From Psychrobacter fulvigenes (GTDB lineage: Bacteria > Pseudomonadota > Gammaproteobacteria > Pseudomonadales > Moraxellaceae), in NCBI RefSeq assembly GCF_904846155.1, contig NZ_CAJGZP010000001.1, positions 3,224,001-3,288,000 on the forward strand: a stretch of DNA of 64,000 nucleotides. The letters are read 5' to 3'. The notes beneath the pieces were generated by a model. The model worked only from the letters and a program-made list of their open reading frames with translations, was not told where the DNA came from and did not search any database. Both the position numbers and the translations under genes were made by a program. Each line of letters opens with the position of its first letter. Position 1 is the stretch's first letter. Shown here piece by piece: positions 46,365 to 55,667 of this stretch.

Positions 46365-49300
46365 CTATAGCTCATCAACAGTTGGACTGTCTTCATCTTT
46401 ACCATGCGGGATCAGCCACTTAGCAAACCAAGCCGACAGGTCATCCATGAGAGTATAAACAACTGGAATCACCACCAAGCTTAATAAAGTAGAGGTCACT
46501 AGCCCGCCGAGGACAGCCGCTGCCATCGGCCGGCGGAAGGTAGGATCAGCCTCACCCCAACCAAATATCAATGGCAACATGCCAGCACCCATCGCGATAC
46601 TCGTCATAATGATAGGACGTGCACGCTTGCGGCAGGCATCAATGATTGCCTCAAAACGCTCAAGGCCACGGCGCTGGGCTATCAGTGCATAATCCACCAG
46701 CAAGATAGAGTTTTTGGTGGCGATACCCATCAGCATAATAAAGCCAATCATCGACGGCATCGATAAGCTGCTGCCCGTAATGACCAGTCCCACAAACGCC
46801 CCGCCTATCGATAGCGGCAATGCCATCAGAATCGTGAAGGGCTGCAATAAACGCCCGAATAATAGAATCAGCACGCCTAAGATACAAACGATACCCACCG
46901 ACATGGCGATGACAAAGCCACTAAATAGCTCAGCCATATTCTCTGCCTGACCTTGGTCAATCACCGTAATCGAAGTCGGCAAATTCTGCATGGTCGGGGT
47001 GTTTTTGACTGCCTGTACCAAGTCGCCAAGCTCTCCATCTTCAGGCTGTACAGTGATACTAATCGCCCGCTCGCGATCTAGTCGGCTGATTTGGGCAGGA
47101 CCTGTACCAAAGCTTAGGTCTGCCACCTCACCGACACGTACTCCTTGTCCTGCAGGTCGCGCACTAGGAACATACAAGCCTTCTAACTGACTGACGTTTT
47201 GCTTGGCAATATCAGGCAAGCGCACCACAATCGGAATCTGCCGCGTGTCTAAATTCAGCTTAGATAAGCGCTGCTCATAATCACCCACTGTGGCGATACG
47301 TAAAGTAGCAGCGATGTCTTGGGTGGTGACACCTTTGTCTGCCATGGCTAACCGATCAGGAGTGACTGTCAGTTCTTGCCGCGGTAGGCTACGATCACTG
47401 GTGACTGCGCCAACGCCAGGCAATGCGCGTATGTCTGTCATAATCTGTTGCACAGTCTGCTCTAGCACTTGTGGACTGGTACTGGTCAAGGAGAAGTTAT
47501 ATCCAGTCTCACCGCCAACTGCGAGACCAATGGTAAAGCGCGCGCCCGGTATTTCTGACAATATGGCGCTAATGCGTTTTTCTATGTCCTGCTTGGAGGC
47601 GCGCTCGGCTCTTGGTGTCAGCACAATATCTAAGCTACCGATATTTTTTGCCATATTACCACTACCGCTAGCGTTCGGCCCCATAGCCGCTTGCGCTTGC
47701 CCTACCGTGGTAAAAGTACTCTCAACTTCTGGCATTTCTGAGATTCGCGCATCTGCTAGTGCGACTACGCGCTCGGTATCTTCAAGCTCAACATCAGGTG
47801 TCAGCTCAACCGCGACTCGTGTCTGATTCACATCGTCATCAGGAATAAAGGCAGTCGGTAGCAGCTTCACCAATGCAAGTGATGCTATAAACAACGCCAC
47901 CGTTGCCGCCATCGTCAACCAACGCTTATGCAGCGTCCATGATACGACTTTGAGATACCACGACATAACCTTGCTTTGTTTTTCAACTTGCTTTTTTTCA
48001 GGGCGCAACACATAGGCTGCCATCATGGGCGTAATCAGACGCGCGACCATCAATGAGGCAAATATCGCCAAAGCAGCCGTCCAGCCAAACTGCCGAAAGA
48101 ACTGTCCAACGATACCGCCCATAAAGGCCGTGGGCAAAAACACTGCAATCAAGGTAAAGGTAGTCGCAACAACCGCTAACCCAATCTCTTCCGCTGCCTC
48201 CATTGCCGCCTCGTACGGCGTTTTTCCCATACGCAGATGGCGCATGATGTTTTCGACTTCAACGATGGCATCATCGACCAGTACCCCAATGACTAAAGAC
48301 AAGGCCAATAACGAGATAATATTGAGACTGAAGTCAAACAGATACATCCCCAAAAAGGTAGGAATAATTGATAATGGCAGCGCCACAGCAGTCACAATGG
48401 TCGCGCGAATATTGCGTAAAAATAAGAAAACTACCACGACAGCTAAAATACCGCCTTCAATCAGCATACGCAGTGACGCTTGATAGTCATCGGCGACTGG
48501 CGTGGCTCTATCGTAGGCTTTATTGATAGTGATATTGCCCATATCTGCACTCAGCTGTGCGAGCGCCTCATCGGTACGCACCATTACTTCAACTTCACTG
48601 GCACCGCGCGAGCGGGTGATATCAAAAGCCACAACGGTTTGCCCATCGAGCTTGGCAACAGAGCTTATATCAGCAGGACCATCTGTCACTTCGGCCATAC
48701 GCCCTAGCGCTTGCGTGCCACCAGTCGGTACGGCAATCTGCAATTCATTCAGCTCATCGGCACGCTCAACTGCTCCTAGTACACGGATGGTTTGCGTGGT
48801 CTTGCCGACTTCAGCTTCTCCGCCTGAGCTGTCTTGCTGAATGCCTGCGATCTGCTGCGACAGCTGAATAATAGAAAACTGCAAGCCACTTAAGGCAATG
48901 GGGTCGGCTGCGACAGTAATCTCACGCTCAAGACCACCGATTCGGCTGATTGAGCCAACACCTTGGATATCAGATAAACGCTTGGTAATGGTGTCATCGA
49001 CGAACCATGATAAGTCCTCAACACTCATATTATCAGCCGAGACCGTATAGGTAACGATAGGAAATCCTGAGGTTGAGACCTTGGTAATGATGGGCTCATT
49101 AACCGCTGCTGGCAAGTCTCCACGCACCTCGCCGACGGCTGAGCGCACATCATCAACCGCTTCTTGAATGTCTTTATCCAATATAAATTCAGTCGATATA
49201 GTCGCTACGCCTGTCTGTAGGCTACTGCGAATATGCTTGATACCGTTGATACTGGTGAGCTGGTTTTCAATCTTTTTGGCAACGTCGTTTTCAAGCTGGG

Positions 49301-49475
49301 CAGGTGCTGCACCTGGTAAGGTCACTGTGACCACCACCGCAGGCAAATCAATGTCAGGAAACTGCTGCACCTTCATTTGCAAAAAACCGTACACACCGCC
49401 CATCGTCAACAGCACAAACAGTAAAATCGCGACCAATGGGTTCCTAATCGAATAAGACGACACATTAAAATTCAT
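46365..49475 (-). CDS. RND efflux pump permease (HAE1-type)
   Basis: This 1036-residue inner-membrane proton-drug antiporter has 12 membrane helices, two large periplasmic loops and the proton-relay pair Asp401-Asp402 in GVLVDDAIVEVENIMRH. The N-terminus SSYSIRNPLVAILLFVLLTM and the repeated ARPIIMTSIAMGAGMLPL segment are typical of the AcrB/MexB/MexF superfamily. The 4-base overlap with the adaptor gene upstream (49472-50800) indicates one operon. No outer-membrane TolC-like gene lies next to it, so it may use a shared channel. Substrates are not predictable. Confidence 0.93.
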   Translation of the reverse strand: MNFNVSSYSIRNPLVAILLFVLLTMGGVYGFLQMKVQQFPDIDLPAVVVTVTLPGAAPAQLENDVAKKIENQLTSINGIKHIRSSLQTGVATISTEFILDKDIQEAVDDVRSAVGEVRGDLPAAVNEPIITKVSTSGFPIVTYTVSADNMSVEDLSWFVDDTITKRLSDIQGVGSISRIGGLEREITVAADPIALSGLQFSIIQLSQQIAGIQQDSSGGEAEVGKTTQTIRVLGAVERADELNELQIAVPTGGTQALGRMAEVTDGPADISSVAKLDGQTVVAFDITRSRGASEVEVMVRTDEALAQLSADMGNITINKAYDRATPVADDYQASLRMLIEGGILAVVVVFLFLRNIRATIVTAVALPLSIIPTFLGMYLFDFSLNIISLLALSLVIGVLVDDAIVEVENIMRHLRMGKTPYEAAMEAAEEIGLAVVATTFTLIAVFLPTAFMGGIVGQFFRQFGWTAALAIFASLMVARLITPMMAAYVLRPEKKQVEKQSKVMSWYLKVVSWTLHKRWLTMAATVALFIASLALVKLLPTAFIPDDDVNQTRVAVELTPDVELEDTERVVALADARISEMPEVESTFTTVGQAQAAMGPNASGSGNMAKNIGSLDIVLTPRAERASKQDIEKRISAILSEIPGARFTIGLAVGGETGYNFSLTSTSPQVLEQTVQQIMTDIRALPGVGAVTSDRSLPRQELTVTPDRLAMADKGVTTQDIAATLRIATVGDYEQRLSKLNLDTRQIPIVVRLPDIAKQNVSQLEGLYVPSARPAGQGVRVGEVADLSFGTGPAQISRLDRERAISITVQPEDGELGDLVQAVKNTPTMQNLPTSITVIDQGQAENMAELFSGFVIAMSVGIVCILGVLILLFGRLLQPFTILMALPLSIGGAFVGLVITGSSLSMPSMIGFIMLMGIATKNSILLVDYALIAQRRGLERFEAIIDACRKRARPIIMTSIAMGAGMLPLIFGWGEADPTFRRPMAAAVLGGLVTSTLLSLVVIPVVYTLMDDLSAWFAKWLIPHGKDEDSPTVDEL

Positions 49476-50800
49476 GATTGCGCCTGCGCTGTATTGGTTG
49501 CTGTGTTGACATTTTCATTGAGTCCATCAACAATCCGCACCAAATCGCCATCATTCAAAAAGCTGCCGCCTTGCTTGACCAGTCTACTGTCAGCAGGTAA
49601 TGGCTCAGTAAGCGCCACGCTGTCACCGATGCGCTCTCCCAACGTCACGCGCTGCTGCTGGATACGCCCAAGCGTTTTAGCATTTTGTGTTTTCACGTCT
49701 GTCACTAGCATCAAATAATCATAACCATCATTACTGACGATGGCGCTATTGGGCACCGTTTGCATGCTTGCGCTGCCCAGCATAAACTCGCCCGTTTGAT
49801 ACATGCCAGCACGTACCGCTGGATTGGCAGCTAAGCTCACATAAATAGTGATTTGGCGATTGTTATCTGCGGTTGGCGCGATGCGGCTTACTTGTCCCAT
49901 CACTGATTGATCTCTTGGTAAGCTGACCTGCACTGGCGTACCTATAGTCACGTCACCGATGAGTTTGGGATCGATATCTGCACGCCATTCCAAAACACCG
50001 TTCTTAATAATGGTAAATAGTGGCTCACCGCCCGAAACCATACCGACCTCAACCATCTTGTCACTGATAATCCCACTGACTGGCGCGACAACTTTGGCGT
50101 TTTCAAGATTTAGCTGCTGATTGCTCAAGCGAGCTTTTGACGCTTGTAGCGAGGCTCTAGCACGCAGCTCTGAGGTGCGATAACGATCAGCTTCTTGTTT
50201 GCTGATAGCGTCGATATCGAGTAGCGGCAGTACACGTGCCGCATCAGCACTGGCATTGGCAAGTGTGGCCTCAGCTTCTGCCACGTCTGCTTGTGCTTGT
50301 ACCACTTGCTGCTCCATAGCATCCGTATCAAATACCGCTAGTACTTGACCCGCTTTGACCCGATCGCCCTCTTCAACCAAGATGCGCTCAATGGCAACCC
50401 CATTGACTTTGGCACTGACATTCGCGGTGTCTTTGGCACTGATTGTCCCATCCGCCGTTAGCATGTTGCCGATACTCTCTTGGCTAGGCATGACTGTCTC
50501 AACTGACAATACGGCTTGCTCGCTAGCAGTGCTATCCGTAGCTACATTATTACTCTGTGCACCCGAAGATACTGCTTTTACCTCAGCATCCGTACTTCCA
50601 CCCCAATATCTGCCTAGCAATACACCAATCACCAGCACCGCTGCCAATGCTGGTAAAAACCATACAGGAAACTTTGACGATGGCTGACTAGCAGGCACCT
50701 CTGTCTGACGATAAGGTGGCAGTTCAGACTCAGGTATCGGCTCTGGCGGCATAGGCGGCTGAACCGCTTGCTTATCGTTAGGGTCTTGAAAGTCACTCAT
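49472..50800 (-). CDS. RND efflux periplasmic adaptor (membrane fusion protein)
   Basis: This 442-residue protein has an acidic/Pro-rich cytoplasmic lead, one membrane helix near 45-64 (PVWFLPALAAVLVIGVLLG), a split lipoyl domain (AKVNGVAIERILVEEGDRVKAGQVLAVF and VVAPVSGIISDKMVEVGMVS), a coiled-coil hairpin between them (QVVQAQADVAEAEATL) and a beta-barrel (VSLPRDQSVMGQVSRIAP). Such adaptors couple the RND pump to an outer-membrane channel. It lacks a lipobox, so it is held by its helix. It is the first gene of the pump operon. Confidence 0.92.
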   Translation of the reverse strand: MSDFQDPNDKQAVQPPMPPEPIPESELPPYRQTEVPASQPSSKFPVWFLPALAAVLVIGVLLGRYWGGSTDAEVKAVSSGAQSNNVATDSTASEQAVLSVETVMPSQESIGNMLTADGTISAKDTANVSAKVNGVAIERILVEEGDRVKAGQVLAVFDTDAMEQQVVQAQADVAEAEATLANASADAARVLPLLDIDAISKQEADRYRTSELRARASLQASKARLSNQQLNLENAKVVAPVSGIISDKMVEVGMVSGGEPLFTIIKNGVLEWRADIDPKLIGDVTIGTPVQVSLPRDQSVMGQVSRIAPTADNNRQITIYVSLAANPAVRAGMYQTGEFMLGSASMQTVPNSAIVSNDGYDYLMLVTDVKTQNAKTLGRIQQQRVTLGERIGDSVALTEPLPADSRLVKQGGSFLNDGDLVRIVDGLNENVNTATNTAQAQS

Positions 50801-51118
50801 AGTCAGTCTCTGTAAATACGCGCATTAATAAAAATTTTATTCTTTAAGGGTTGGAAGTGGTTACAACTAGACTGGCAAAAAAACCAATCGATATTATTAT
50901 TCTTTTTAGTATTTTATAGTATCGCAACGAGCGGTCAATCATTAGTTACTCTGAAAAGGTGGCCTGTATCGGTCAAACTATTTGAATGCAAAGGGTTGTG
51001 AATGTAGAAGGTTGTGAGTACCAATGAATCATAGGTAGGTTCTGCTGCCCCTCTAAAATTTGCAGATCATCATTTATCAAGTAGCCATTTATCAGGCCGC
51101 CATTTCCAAGCAGATACC
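50801..51118. other. Intergenic 318 bp between the pump operon and the oxidoreductase pseudogene
   Basis: No gene is visible. Two short imperfect direct repeats occur (AAGGGTTGTGA / AAGGTTGTGA near 50990-51020 and AGTAGCCATTTATC / GGCCGCCATTTCC near 51080). The pump promoter presumably lies in its first 100 bases, reading to the left. Confidence 0.35.
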
Positions 51119-52468
51119 CTATAAACCACGCTCTTCAAATTTGTCTACTAAGGTCAATGCCCCAGTCAACGCCTTTGCACTACACCAGCTTAATACATCC
51201 CCTGGCAGACGAATCGCTTTTCTATTGACGATCCAAAAGTCAGTCAGATCACTATTTTGCTCACTGAGTAATTGCGCGATTAACTTACCATTTAAGTGAG
51301 TTAAAGAGACGCCATGACCTATACAGCCGCAGGTATAAATGATCTTGTCAGAGTTTAGATAGCCAATCTCTGGGGTCATATCTAAGTTAACTGAAGTCGG
51401 ACCGCCCCATTTATAAGCGATTTTGACCTCCTGTAATTGCGGATAAATCCACTTAAGATGATCTTCACAGTGCTGCCACGCTTTTGGATTGCTATCTTTA
51501 TCCATATTCTTGCCATAAGCCGCATCGACGCGCCCGCCTCCCATCGTGATGCGTCCATCTGCTGTCGGCCTAAAATAATGCACCAGTTGCCTATTGTCTT
51601 CAAACGCTTGTCTCTTATGCCAGCCAATAGAGTCCCATTGCTCTTGAGTCAGAGGTTCCGTGACCACTTGATACGTCCAAACAGGAAGTTACTGGTTTTT
51701 TAGGCTGACTCCAGGCACGTTGCGTGAATAGCCATTGGTACCAATGACCAGCTTTTCACTGGTGATACTGCCCTTGGGTGTCGTTACTTTGATGCTTCTG
51801 GATTCTTGGATGTCTGTGGCAGGTGTCGTTTCATAGATATCGACGCCTATCTGCAAACAGATTCTTTTTAATTCTCGCACCTGTTTGCAAGGGTTTAGTA
51901 GACCCGTCTGTGTTTCATACATGCCTGCGAGGAACTTATCGGTTTTAAATTCTTGAGCCAGCGCCTCTTTTTTGCACCATGACATATCGCTATCTAGACC
52001 TAACTTTTGAAACAACTCATAGGTCTTGCTCAGTCTTTTGGCTTGCCTATCAGAATAGGCGACTCGAAACATACCAGTATGCTGATAATCAGATTGAAGG
52101 TCATGCTCTTGCACCAGTTGCTGTACATGATCTACCGCTTTCAGCATATATTGATGCGCTTGGATGGTTTTTTGCTCACCCCATCGCAGCACTGTTGTCT
52201 CAGGCTCGAGACCGAATAGCTTCATACTAAAGCCACCGTTGCGTCCACTAGCACCGTAGCCGATTATCGCCGCTTCGATGACAACGACCGTCGCATTAGG
52301 ATTGATTTTCTTAAACTCATAAGCCGTACTCAGACCACTAAAACCACCACCGATAATACACACATCAGCCGTTATGTCAGTTGTAAGCGCAGGATTAGGA
52401 TCGTACTGACCATAATCTTTTAACCAAAAAGATTTGTCTTCATACATCGTTTGGTCGTTGACGGTCAT
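51119..52468 (-). pseudogene. FAD-dependent oxidoreductase (glycine/D-amino-acid oxidase type) with an in-frame stop
   Basis: The frame from 52468 encodes the N-terminal FAD domain: DVCIIGGGFSGLSTAYEFKK (GxGxxG loop), IGYGASGRNGGFSMKL and EKLVIGTNGYSRNVPGV. At 51689-51691 a TAA interrupts what is otherwise one frame: the seven codons after it (LPVWTYQ) and the following VVTEPLTQEQWDSIGW continue in phase into the C-terminal half, which keeps DLTDFWIV-type ends and GHGVSLTHLNGKLIAQL. The simplest reading is a CAA-to-TAA nonsense mutation of a roughly 450-residue DAO-family enzyme, of the kind that oxidises amines or amino acids such as gamma-glutamylputrescine. Substrate is unknown. Confidence 0.86.
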
Positions 52469-52489
52469 GATCTACTCCTGTTTATCTAA

Positions 52490-52597
52490 ATAAGGGCGTG
52501 CGTTTCGGGCTTGTCATTAATTAAATGATGAGAGTAGAAGTGAGCGGCTTGAGACAGTAGATATGGATAGCTGTCATTCATTTTACATACGCCCTAC
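52490..52597. repeat. Possible short palindromic relic with IS5-like ends
   Basis: TAAGGGCGTG (52491-52500) and TACGCCCTA (near 52588-52596) are inverted and resemble the GGGCGTGTC ends of the IS5-family element at 2009-2848. The interior holds an AT-rich palindrome (TCATTAATTAAATGA). This could be a deletion relic of that element type. Evidence is weak. Confidence 0.3.
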
Positions 52598-52765
52598 AGT
52601 AAAATCTTGTGTTCTGCTAACAATCTGCTAGTATTTATTAATAACGTTATTAAATCCATGACATAATCATGGTAATATCATTATTAAGTCAAGTAGCTTT
52701 GATTCTATACTGATGTTAAGACGCTGAATACCCAGCACTTTAAATCATAAATCAAGGAGTCCATC

Positions 52766-52930
52766 ATGGCTAATAAAGAGAAAGTAAAAGACCTTAAAAA
52801 AGATATCAAAGACACTGAAGCAAAGATTGATAAGCAAAAGAAAAAGCTTAAAGACCTTAAGAAAGAGCTAAAAAAGGCAAAAAAAGAAAAGCCTGAGAAA
52901 AAAACCAAGAGCGAAAAGAAAGATAAATAA
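52766..52930 (+). CDS. 54-residue lysine-rich coiled-coil protein
   Basis: A clear ribosome site (AAGGAG, 7 bases before the ATG) opens a frame beginning MANKEKVKDLKKDIKDTEAK. Almost half of the residues are Lys, with regular Leu/Ile/Val heptads (DLKK, IDKQKKKLKDLKKELKK), so a short, very basic coiled coil is expected, followed by a Lys/Pro/Glu tail. A good terminator follows at 52974. A nucleic-acid-associated role, like small basic chromatin proteins, is possible but unproven. I do not recognise a family. Confidence 0.75.
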   Translation: MANKEKVKDLKKDIKDTEAKIDKQKKKLKDLKKELKKAKKEKPEKKTKSEKKDK

Positions 52931-52973
52931 GATTTTCTTCTGAACCTTTCTTTGAAGATACCTATTTCTAGAC

Positions 52974-53008
52974 AAAAAAGAGGATGGCACTTGCTGTCCT
53001 CTTTTTTA
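52974..53008. terminator. Bidirectional terminator between the Lys-rich gene and recG
   Basis: AAAAGAGGA pairs with TCCTCTTTT over a 12-base loop, with A and T runs on both sides, serving both convergent genes. Confidence 0.88.
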
Positions 53009-53024
53009 TTTACCTCACTCTCTT

Positions 53025-55403
53025 TTAAGCATTGGTATAGCGACTGGCCTCAGGCATCCAGCGATGTATCAGTTGGCTGACATCGGCTTTACGCGTGGGG
53101 TCTGCAATTAAATGCTTCGCCAAACGCTGCGCAATGGCAAACAGCTCTTCATCACGAATGAGATCAGCCAAATAATAGCCCACATTACCCGTTTGCCGTT
53201 TGCCAAGTAATTCACCTGGACCACGCAGCTCTAAGTCTTTTTGGGCAATGACGAAACCATCGGTGCTATCGCGTAATACATTTAAACGCTCAGTGCCAGT
53301 TTCCGACAACGGCTTTTGGTATAACAATACACAATAGCTTTTGGTCGAGCCGCGACCAACGCGCCCACGCAACTGATGTAACTGCGACAGACCCAAGCGT
53401 TCAGCATTTTCGATGACCATTAATGATGCGTTTGGTACATCAACTCCGACTTCTATGACCGTTGTCGCAATCAACAAATCAAGATTACCCGCTTTGAACT
53501 CCAACATGATGGCTTGCTTATCAGCGGACTTCATCTTGCCATGTACCAGCCCAATGCGAATATCCAAACGCTCATTTAAGTCTTCATAAGTGGCCTCAGC
53601 GGCTTGCGCATCGAGTACGCTCGACTCTTCTACTAGCGAACAAACCCAATACGCCTGCCTACCCGCCTCACAATTGATCGCAATGCGTTCTATCACTTCA
53701 TCACGGCGGTTGCGATCAATTGTCACCGTAGTAATTGGCGTCCGTCCTGGTGGCAACTCGTCAATGATAGAGGTATCCATATCGCCGTAAACACTCATCG
53801 CTAGCGTACGCGGAATCGGGGTCGCAGTCATGATCAGCTGATGCGGCGTACTATTGGCCACGCCTTTATTGGTCAAAGCCATGCGCTGCTCAACGCCAAA
53901 CCGATGTTGCTCATCAATGATGACCAGTCCTAACTTGGCAAACTGCACTTGCTCCTGAAACAGCGCATGAGTACCGACGACCACTTGCACCGTATTCTCA
54001 CTCACGGCCTCTAACGCTTCGCGGCGCTGCTTTGCCGTTTGCTTACCTGCCAGCCAGCCCACACCAATACCCAATGGCTCAAACCACTGCTTAAAGTTTA
54101 ATAAATGCTGCTCGGCTAGTATCTCAGTCGGTGCCATAACGGCTACTTGCCAGCCACTATCAAGCGCATAGCCCGCTGCGCCTGCTGCGACTAGAGTCTT
54201 ACCTGTGCCCACATCGCCTTGCACTAGTCTTAGCATTGGGATAGAAGTCGCCATATCAGCCGTAATATCTTTCATCACTCTTTTTTGTGCACCCGTGAGG
54301 TCAAAAGGCAATGCCGAAAATAGCTTATCAGCCAATGGACTTTGGGTGGCACATTTGGGCGCTTTATGCTGATGTAATTGCTGACGGCGATATAACAGAC
54401 TGAGCTGATGCGCGGTCAACTCTTCGATGATAAGACGCTGACAGGCAGCATGCGTACGGGCGCTTAATTGAGTGAGTAGTTTATATTGCTGTCCAGCATC
54501 GGTATAAGTAGGTGGTGTATGCAGTAATACTAAGGCTTCAAATATCGTCAAGTTATAGACATTATTATTGGCCGTTTTCGCAGCGACTGTATTGATATTA
54601 TGGTTTGCCTCACTGCTTGTATTGTATGCAGTGCTACTGGCTTTATTGACACTATGACCAATCGTGTTGTCAGGTACACTACGCGCCAGAGTTGAGAATA
54701 TATCTTCCGAATATTCTGGCTCTGCTACCAATGATGCAGTCGGCTCAAACGGTGCCAATGGCAAGTCCGCTACTACAGCAAAATCCTCTGGCGTAAATAG
54801 TGTCATCGGCAGACCTTGACTGCGGACGGTTTGCAATGCCAATTTAATCAAGGTGCGTAGCTTATTCTGGTGCAAGCCTTTGACGCTCGGATAGATTGGC
54901 TGCAGACCCGTATCAGTCATAACTGTATTATCAGTGATAATTTGATATTCAGGATGATGCATCTGCTTACCGTAACGGCTGACTTTTACCTCGCCAAACA
55001 ACTGTAGCCGTGTACCCAGATTCATGGTCTGCGCAAGACCACGATACACCTTGAAGAAGCGCAATGAGATCGTGCCAGTATCATCATCGACAATCACTGT
55101 CATACCGCTGCGCTTGGTATCGACGTGTACTATCCGCCCAGTGATTAACGCGGCTTGCCCATGACCGACATCGGCTATCGATACCAGTCGGCTACGATCT
55201 TCGTAATCACGTGGCAAATGCAGCAGCAAATCAAATATTCGTTTGATATTTAATTGTGCCAACTGCTCTGCGACTTTTGGTCCGACACCCGCTAGCGCCG
55301 TCACTGGCATATCGAGTGCCGAAACTGGCAGCTCAGAGCGCAAATGATCTGCTAAAGGCGCTGAAAAAGTGGTTGAAGTTTGGTTAACCGATATTGGCAT
55401 CAA
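53025..55403 (-). CDS. recG: ATP-dependent DNA helicase RecG
   Basis: RecG remodels stalled forks and recombination intermediates. The N-terminal OB wedge (PVTALAGVGPKVAEQL, LLLHLPRDYEDRS, YPSVKGLHQNKLRTL) is followed by the helicase core with Walker A QGDVGTGKTLVA (Lys402), IIDEQHRFGVEQR, TATPIPRT, and the C-terminal VIENAERLGLSQLHQLRGRV. At 792 residues it is about 100 longer than E. coli RecG (693), mainly because of an Asn/Thr/Ser-rich insertion at about residues 245-280 between wedge and helicase. The gene ends at a shared terminator. Confidence 0.95.
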   Translation of the reverse strand: MMPISVNQTSTTFSAPLADHLRSELPVSALDMPVTALAGVGPKVAEQLAQLNIKRIFDLLLHLPRDYEDRSRLVSIADVGHGQAALITGRIVHVDTKRSGMTVIVDDDTGTISLRFFKVYRGLAQTMNLGTRLQLFGEVKVSRYGKQMHHPEYQIITDNTVMTDTGLQPIYPSVKGLHQNKLRTLIKLALQTVRSQGLPMTLFTPEDFAVVADLPLAPFEPTASLVAEPEYSEDIFSTLARSVPDNTIGHSVNKASSTAYNTSSEANHNINTVAAKTANNNVYNLTIFEALVLLHTPPTYTDAGQQYKLLTQLSARTHAACQRLIIEELTAHQLSLLYRRQQLHQHKAPKCATQSPLADKLFSALPFDLTGAQKRVMKDITADMATSIPMLRLVQGDVGTGKTLVAAGAAGYALDSGWQVAVMAPTEILAEQHLLNFKQWFEPLGIGVGWLAGKQTAKQRREALEAVSENTVQVVVGTHALFQEQVQFAKLGLVIIDEQHRFGVEQRMALTNKGVANSTPHQLIMTATPIPRTLAMSVYGDMDTSIIDELPPGRTPITTVTIDRNRRDEVIERIAINCEAGRQAYWVCSLVEESSVLDAQAAEATYEDLNERLDIRIGLVHGKMKSADKQAIMLEFKAGNLDLLIATTVIEVGVDVPNASLMVIENAERLGLSQLHQLRGRVGRGSTKSYCVLLYQKPLSETGTERLNVLRDSTDGFVIAQKDLELRGPGELLGKRQTGNVGYYLADLIRDEELFAIAQRLAKHLIADPTRKADVSQLIHRWMPEASRYTNA

Positions 55404-55601
55404 AGATCCTAACGATATTATTTTTAAATTCTGTATGGTTGAATACTTTATAGTTAGTTGTTTTTCTTAAAGCCTAATCATTAAACCATATCCAAACAGT
55501 ATAATAATCAACAAACTATGAAAATAGTGAACTTATATCATTATAACTGACAACACCATTGATTATGCTAAGCTATTTATCAGGTTTTTTTGATTATTCG
55601 A

Positions 55602-55643
55602 CCATGGCACTGATGCTAGCTTCCATGGCACTGATGCTAGCTT
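55602..55643 (+). repeat. Perfect tandem duplication of a 21-bp unit
   Basis: Two identical 21-bp units beginning CCATGGCACTGATGC and ending AGCTT lie head to tail at 55602-55622 and 55623-55643, 25 bases before the patatin-like gene start. It is probably a recent slippage or short duplication in the leader. Confidence 0.92.
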
Positions 55644-55667
55644 ATGGCGATTTTATAAGGTCTTTTT

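Noticed and set aside
47290..48483. Long open frames on the plus strand inside the RND pump gene
   Set aside because: They are antisense shadows of a clear pump permease with intact motifs.
52705..52908. 67-codon minus-strand frame rich in Phe and Ser
   Set aside because: It is the antisense of the Lys-rich gene at 52766-52930, which has the ribosome site and the terminator.
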